Source: Malus domestica
Taxonomy: Eukaryota > Streptophyta > Magnoliopsida > Rosales > Rosaceae
Length of the DNA: 64,000 nucleotides
Assembly (NCBI RefSeq): GCF_042453785.1
Contig: NC_091665.1
Location: 5,715,501-5,779,500 of the forward strand
Direction: 5' to 3'
Position numbers and translations under genes: made by a program. Numbering within the stretch: the first letter of the stretch is position 1; every line of letters starts with the position of its first letter. This document shows, piece by piece, positions 59,571 to 64,000 of this stretch. The notes beneath the pieces are model-generated. The model was not told where the DNA came from, did not search any database, and was given only the letters and a program-made list of their open reading frames with translations.

Positions 59571-60487
59571 GTACGTTTCTTGTTTCTGAACCGCTCGCTT
59601 ACTTTTCCATTGCTTTTTTCTGCTACTGCATCTCTGTGATCGATGGCTCTTGCGACCAGATCCGCTGAATTGGGCTCCTTTTTTTTTTCTTGGGTATTCT
59701 GGGATCTGATTGTGGGTTAGATTAGATCTATCTTGGAATTTGATTGCTTTTTGTGTGGTTGATCTGGAATGTCTGTGGGTCTGTATGTAGTTGATTTGCA
59801 ATTTTGTTGTGGATTTGAATCAAGGTGACTACTTTTTTGTATATTTATGTTTTTGAAAAAATGGGCTTTACCCAAAAGAATTGATACATTGCTGTTTTGG
59901 TAGTTCCATAGTTCAGTGAATTGTGAGTCCTGATGGTTTTCAGTTTCTATCTCACTGAATAGAGAAATGGGAATGCACTAGATGATTTGATTGTATTTTC
60001 GAATCCTGGCACGAAAAGCAGCAGGACCCATCTCTGTGTTTCCATTGAATGACTTAACTGCTCAGTAAGTTTGAACTCGAGGAGAGGCAAGCGATATGTG
60101 ATTGAATTACAGACTCCTTATCTTTGTGATCGGATGTTTAGTCTTTTTGTAAGGCAGACAATGTTATTATATCAGTTTGTTTGGAGCTTTTATACAAGCA
60201 TGATTGTGATTTTTAAGTTGAGTTGTTTTATATTATAAACATATGTATAATGGAAATGAGTATTTATTATTTTTGGCATCAATGTGTTGAATCATACTTG
60301 AAATTAAACAGTTTTAATTTATTGCAGAATTTCAGTTTTCTTATTTGTTTCAGTTTTTTCTTTTTAGAGTATTTTGTTCCTAAAGCAGGTGAAACCGTCT
60401 GGCTTCATATGGATGTAGATGGATGCCTTTTTGGAGGCTGAGGGGTAAAGACTCTACAGTGGCTGGTTGAACGGAGTATATAAACAA

Positions 60488-63405
60488 ATGGCTCCCACTA
60501 GCAAAGCTGATAAGAAGGCAGGAGATGTAGCTGCATGGATGTTCAATGTTGTAACTTCTGTTGGGATTATAATTGTCAATAAAGCTCTGATGGCTACATA
60601 TGGCTTCAGTTTTGGTAAATTATTCTTCTTGCTTTTTAATGATTGATTTGATTTGAGTCGGGTTTGGGTTGTTTCTGATATGAGTTCAGGTTTTGGACAG
60701 CTATATCGTTTGAAAACTATAGCTTAGGTTAAAGTAAAACCTTTGTTGCATTTCTTCTGCAAACTTTATTAAAATTAGTAAGAAAATGAACCCGGCATTG
60801 TTCCCTATTGGACTTCAAACTATGATGGTTATAGAGCCAAGTGACAAACATGTTACCATGGCTTTTCTTGTTGCACAAATAAGTGGCCAGATTACAAAGT
60901 AATTTTGTGCATCAAGATTTCCAGGAAATTTGACTGCATGTACAAAAGTCTTGTGATGTATGTTTTCTGAGTGTCATGTCATAAATGCTTTCATATTTTT
61001 TTTGTTTAAGATTTCATACTAATTATGAGTTAATCTCTTGAGACCGAAGTTGTAAGTCAACAGTTAACACTCATGATAACAGAGCGTTGGAAGTAGATAG
61101 AATATTGGGGAGCGTTACGGGTTGAGTGGTAGGACTAGAAAGGGCAAGGGGAGCATAGGAAATATCATGTGCAAGGCAGATAATGACCCTACTATTTGAT
61201 TGTCTTTTGTTAGTAGCCGATCAGTTCTGTTATGACATAAGGTGTAGTGAATACTAAGTATCACTCACAATATCCAATATTTTACCTGGAGAAAAGTTGT
61301 AGCTAGATTTAATTTTCAGCTAACCTTGAGACAGTAATGGTTGTGGGGAAAAGTAGGGAGTAATGGCATTTTTGCATTTTTGACCCTTGAATTCATTAAT
61401 ATATTCATTTTTTATTTCATTGATACGCATTTAGAAATCTTCTATAACCTTAAACTTTCTTTATCAATTGGTTGTTTTTCTGTTTACTTGTTTATAGGAG
61501 ATATGAATCTAGAAAACTTGTATAGCCATAAGCATGCTATTTATAACTTGTATTTATATGAATCTAAATTGAAACAATTTGCAGCTACAACATTAACTGG
61601 TTTGCATTTTGCTACAACAACTTTGATGACGCTTGTTCTAAGGTGGCTGGGATACATTCAACCCTCGCATCTACCTGTCTCTGAGCTTCTAAAATTTATG
61701 GTCTTTGCTAACTTCTCTATTGTTGGAATGAACGTGAGTCTAATGTGGAACTCAGTGGGATTTTATCAGGTATAGCTAGGGTTTTGATGCACTTTGGGTT
61801 TAGCTACTAAATAATGCAATATATTTGGGAGTTACATTTCTCTAATATAATTGACAGATAGCAAAGCTGAGTATGATCCCCGTGTCATGTTTACTGGAAG
61901 TTGTTCTCGACAAGATCCGTTACTCAAGAGATACAAAGTTGAGCATAGGAATTGTTCTCTTGGGAGTTGGTGTTTGCACCGTCACTGATGTGAGTGTCAA
62001 TGCCAAAGGCTTCATTGCTGCCTTCATAGCTGTATGGAGCACTTCGCTCCAACAGTATGTAAGTTCTCCATTCCTCGGCACAAGCTGCAATTTTTCAAGC
62101 TCTTAAATTTTCATATTTGCTTATCTAAAAGTTATATGAATTTTTAATTGCAGTATGTGCACTTTCTTCAACGGAAATATTCACTCGGTTCTTTCAGTCT
62201 GTTGGGACATACTGCTCCGGCCCAGGCTGGATCTCTTCTGTTACTTGGCCCCTTCCTTGACTATTGGCTGACAAACAAGAGGGTTGATGCCTATGACTAT
62301 AACTTTGGATCTCTGGTAAGTGTAATCCAATTTATTATTGTTTTGTGATTACCATAATCATCTTAAGCTGACTGTACCCAGACTCAACCTTAGCATTACA
62401 AGCAACAACGACAACAAAACCTTTTCCCACTAAGTGGGGTCGGCTAACCTTAGCATTACAAGCATCATTACAAATCTACATTGTAATAATGTTAATGTTG
62501 TGATTAACCAGTATAAACACCGCTAATATTATTTCTTTTGTTTTTGGTTAACACCTGTAACTTAATTCCTACTTATAGAAGAACATCATATGCACTTACA
62601 ATGTTAATGTTGTGATTAACCAGTATAAACACCGCTAATATTATTTCTTTTGTTTTTGGTTAACACCTGTAACTTAATTCCTACTTATAGAAGAACATCA
62701 TATGCACCAGTATGAACAGGAGAGGTTGTCATCGCCATGCTAATGATTCAACTCTTCTTTTGTTAATGATTTTTATTATTTGATAATTGATAGTGCATTA
62801 ATATGCATTTTACAGCTGAAATCCAGCATCGAGCTACACAGGCATTGGTAGCATTTCCATGTTTTCTTCTGCACCTCAGTCATGATGGGAATATTTGAAT
62901 TAGTAACATAAGCTTGAAAAACTTTTAGCATATGATATTGTTAATATAGAGCTTTGCTTACTTTAATCTGTACAATTTCAAAGTGATTAACTTATTCATT
63001 TGTCTTTGAGTTTTAAGATGTTTCGATTTTACAGAAAGGTCGTTCACAGTTTTTTCTGAATCATTGTGTCCGCAGATGTTTATAATTCTCTCATGCACAA
63101 TCGCAGTAGGCACCAATCTCAGCCAGTTCATCTGCATTGGAAGATTTACCGCTGTGTCCTTCCAAGTACTGGGCCATATGAAGACAATTCTTGTTTTGAT
63201 CATGGGGTTCTTTTTCTTTGGGAAGGAGGGTCTGAATCTGCATGTTGTTTTGGGAATGATCATAGCTGTGGTTGGGATGATTTGGTATGGAAATGCCTCG
63301 TCTAAGCCCGGTGGAAAGGAGCGTTGGAGCCACTCTCTCCCTACGAGCAGGCAACAAAAACACGGTGGTTTTCCTGAATCTACTGAACATGATGGAAAAG
63401 TTTAA
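60488..63405 (+). CDS. URGT6-like: UDP-rhamnose/UDP-galactose transporter (URGT4/5/6 type), 334 aa
   Basis: The exons are 60488-60614, 61585-61769, 61858-62058, 62154-62315 and 63076-63405. All are GT-AG and phases add to an open 1005-base frame. The product begins [20 protein letters not shown] and carries about ten membrane helices of the drug/metabolite transporter nucleotide-sugar family. Typical blocks are [65 protein letters not shown] and [20 protein letters not shown]. The tail is basic and ends TEHDGKV. This subfamily exchanges UDP-rhamnose and UDP-galactose across the Golgi membrane for cell-wall pectin synthesis. Which of URGT4, 5 or 6 is the true orthologue cannot be told here. 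A 10-codon upstream frame (ATG at about 60409) lies in the leader. Intron 4 has a 112-bp tandem duplication. Confidence 0.93.
62316..63075 (+). repeat. Intron 4 of the transporter with tandem duplication and dispersed-repeat motif
   Basis: A unit of 112 bases (AATGTTAATGTTGTGATTAA...) is present twice, at 62488-62599 and 62600-62711, almost without change. Just upstream (62415-62450), CCTTTTCCCACTAAGTGGGG followed by TCGGCT is a motif I recognise from a widespread plant dispersed repeat. It contains a small palindrome (CCCACTAAGTGGG). Confidence 0.75.
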
Positions 63406-64000
63406 ATTCATTCTGTTTAAAAGTAGAAATGGAAGATTTCAGGAAATTCTTAAATGATTTGAGGCTAGAAACCAAAACTTCTTCTGATTATTTATCCTCG
63501 TAATTTCTATTTCTTGCCCTCCTATTCAGCCCCATTGGGGGAATGGAATGGATACATCAAGATGGGGGAAAACTCTGCCAAACTTCAATTTTTTTTGTTT
63601 ACATCATCATAATCATAGTAATTATTTTTCTGGCTCTATATTTTCAGCTTTCTTTTGAATCATAAGGTACCCTGAGTGCTTATCGGATTATTGTTCATTC
63701 TTAACCATGTCAGTAAGCGTGTATAAGATACTGTAACTGTAACTTTTCGGATTATCAGCGGTTCCCTTGAGTTGAGACCTCGCGGACATGCTTAAGAGCT
63801 TACCGGAAGTAGCCTATAGTCAAGGGCTGAGCACCGGCTGCTTCTCGTAGCAGCAAAGCAAGCCTGTCAGCTGCTTTTGAAAACTGCTGTTAAGACACCC
63901 TAAACTAGTAAATGAGCATCGACCTTCCACACCGCAATCCCTGTCGCAGCTTAACGGCCATTGGAAAGCAACTTCCAGTAAGCTCTTTTCAATGATCTCA
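63406..64000. other. 3' flank of the transporter; unidentified sequence at the window edge
   Basis: 63406-63740 is likely 3' UTR. From about 63755 to the edge the sequence is more GC-rich, with no open frame that I can assign. It may be the end of another gene or repeat cut by the window. Confidence 0.35.

Noticed and set aside
1..64000. CRISPR arrays, bacterial operons, phage, plastid or mitochondrial insertions
   Set aside because: The tandem arrays seen have no spacer pattern, genes have spliceosomal introns, and the only organelle-related genes (OHP2, Rieske copy) are of nuclear type.

Overview
The window is nuclear DNA from a flowering plant, probably a woody eudicot. Five genes have GT-AG introns, one encodes a chloroplast light-harvesting-like protein, and most of the sequence is plant transposons (Copia and Gypsy LTR elements, a LINE, tRNA-derived SINEs, hAT and PIF/Harbinger MITEs). 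The repeats look Rosaceae-like (apple/pear type), but that is an inference from memory and was not tested. There are no bacterial or organellar operons, no CRISPR, and no rRNA or convincing tRNA genes.

Layout. 1-16.3 kb is repeats only: an old LTR pair around a primer-binding site, a solo Gypsy-type LTR set in a foldback structure and facing a second inverted LTR, a non-autonomous gag-like element, a hAT MITE, and a further LTR-like block. 16.6-24.8 kb is a gene island: a CDK-like protein kinase (minus), an uncharacterised 86-residue coiled-coil/tail-anchor gene (plus) and ONE-HELIX PROTEIN 2 (minus). 25.3-28.2 kb is a 5'-truncated LINE. 29.5-41.4 kb holds two more minus-strand genes, a CaaX-box protein and an unrecognised 215-residue protein, separated by a retroelement (with a solo LTR inside it) and a Harbinger MITE. 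42.0-44.1 kb is a nested stack of insertions. 44.5-59.2 kb is one Copia retrotransposon (minus strand) blown up to 14.7 kb by three later insertions. 60.5-63.4 kb is a UDP-rhamnose/UDP-galactose transporter gene (URGT4/5/6 type) on the plus strand.

Most interesting: the two large insertions inside the Copia element (47143-50874 plus, 54846-58661 minus) belong to one non-autonomous LTR-retrotransposon family. Each copy keeps the LTRs, the primer-binding site, the polypurine tract, arrays of short tandem repeats and three extra internal copies of its own LTR core promoter. Each copy carries different non-element sequence in the middle. In the minus copy this cargo includes an intron-less, broken copy of the mitochondrial Rieske iron-sulphur protein (cytochrome bc1 subunit) and a fragment with a PAM2-like motif; the plus copy carries an unrecognised coding-like segment. 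This points to a family that picks up host transcripts. Both copies have perfect 5-bp target duplications.

The host genes do not form a pathway. The order kinase, OHP2, URGT resembles Arabidopsis chromosome 1, where OHP2 (At1g34000) and URGT6 (At1g34020) are near neighbours, so the window looks like a conserved gene block expanded by transposons.
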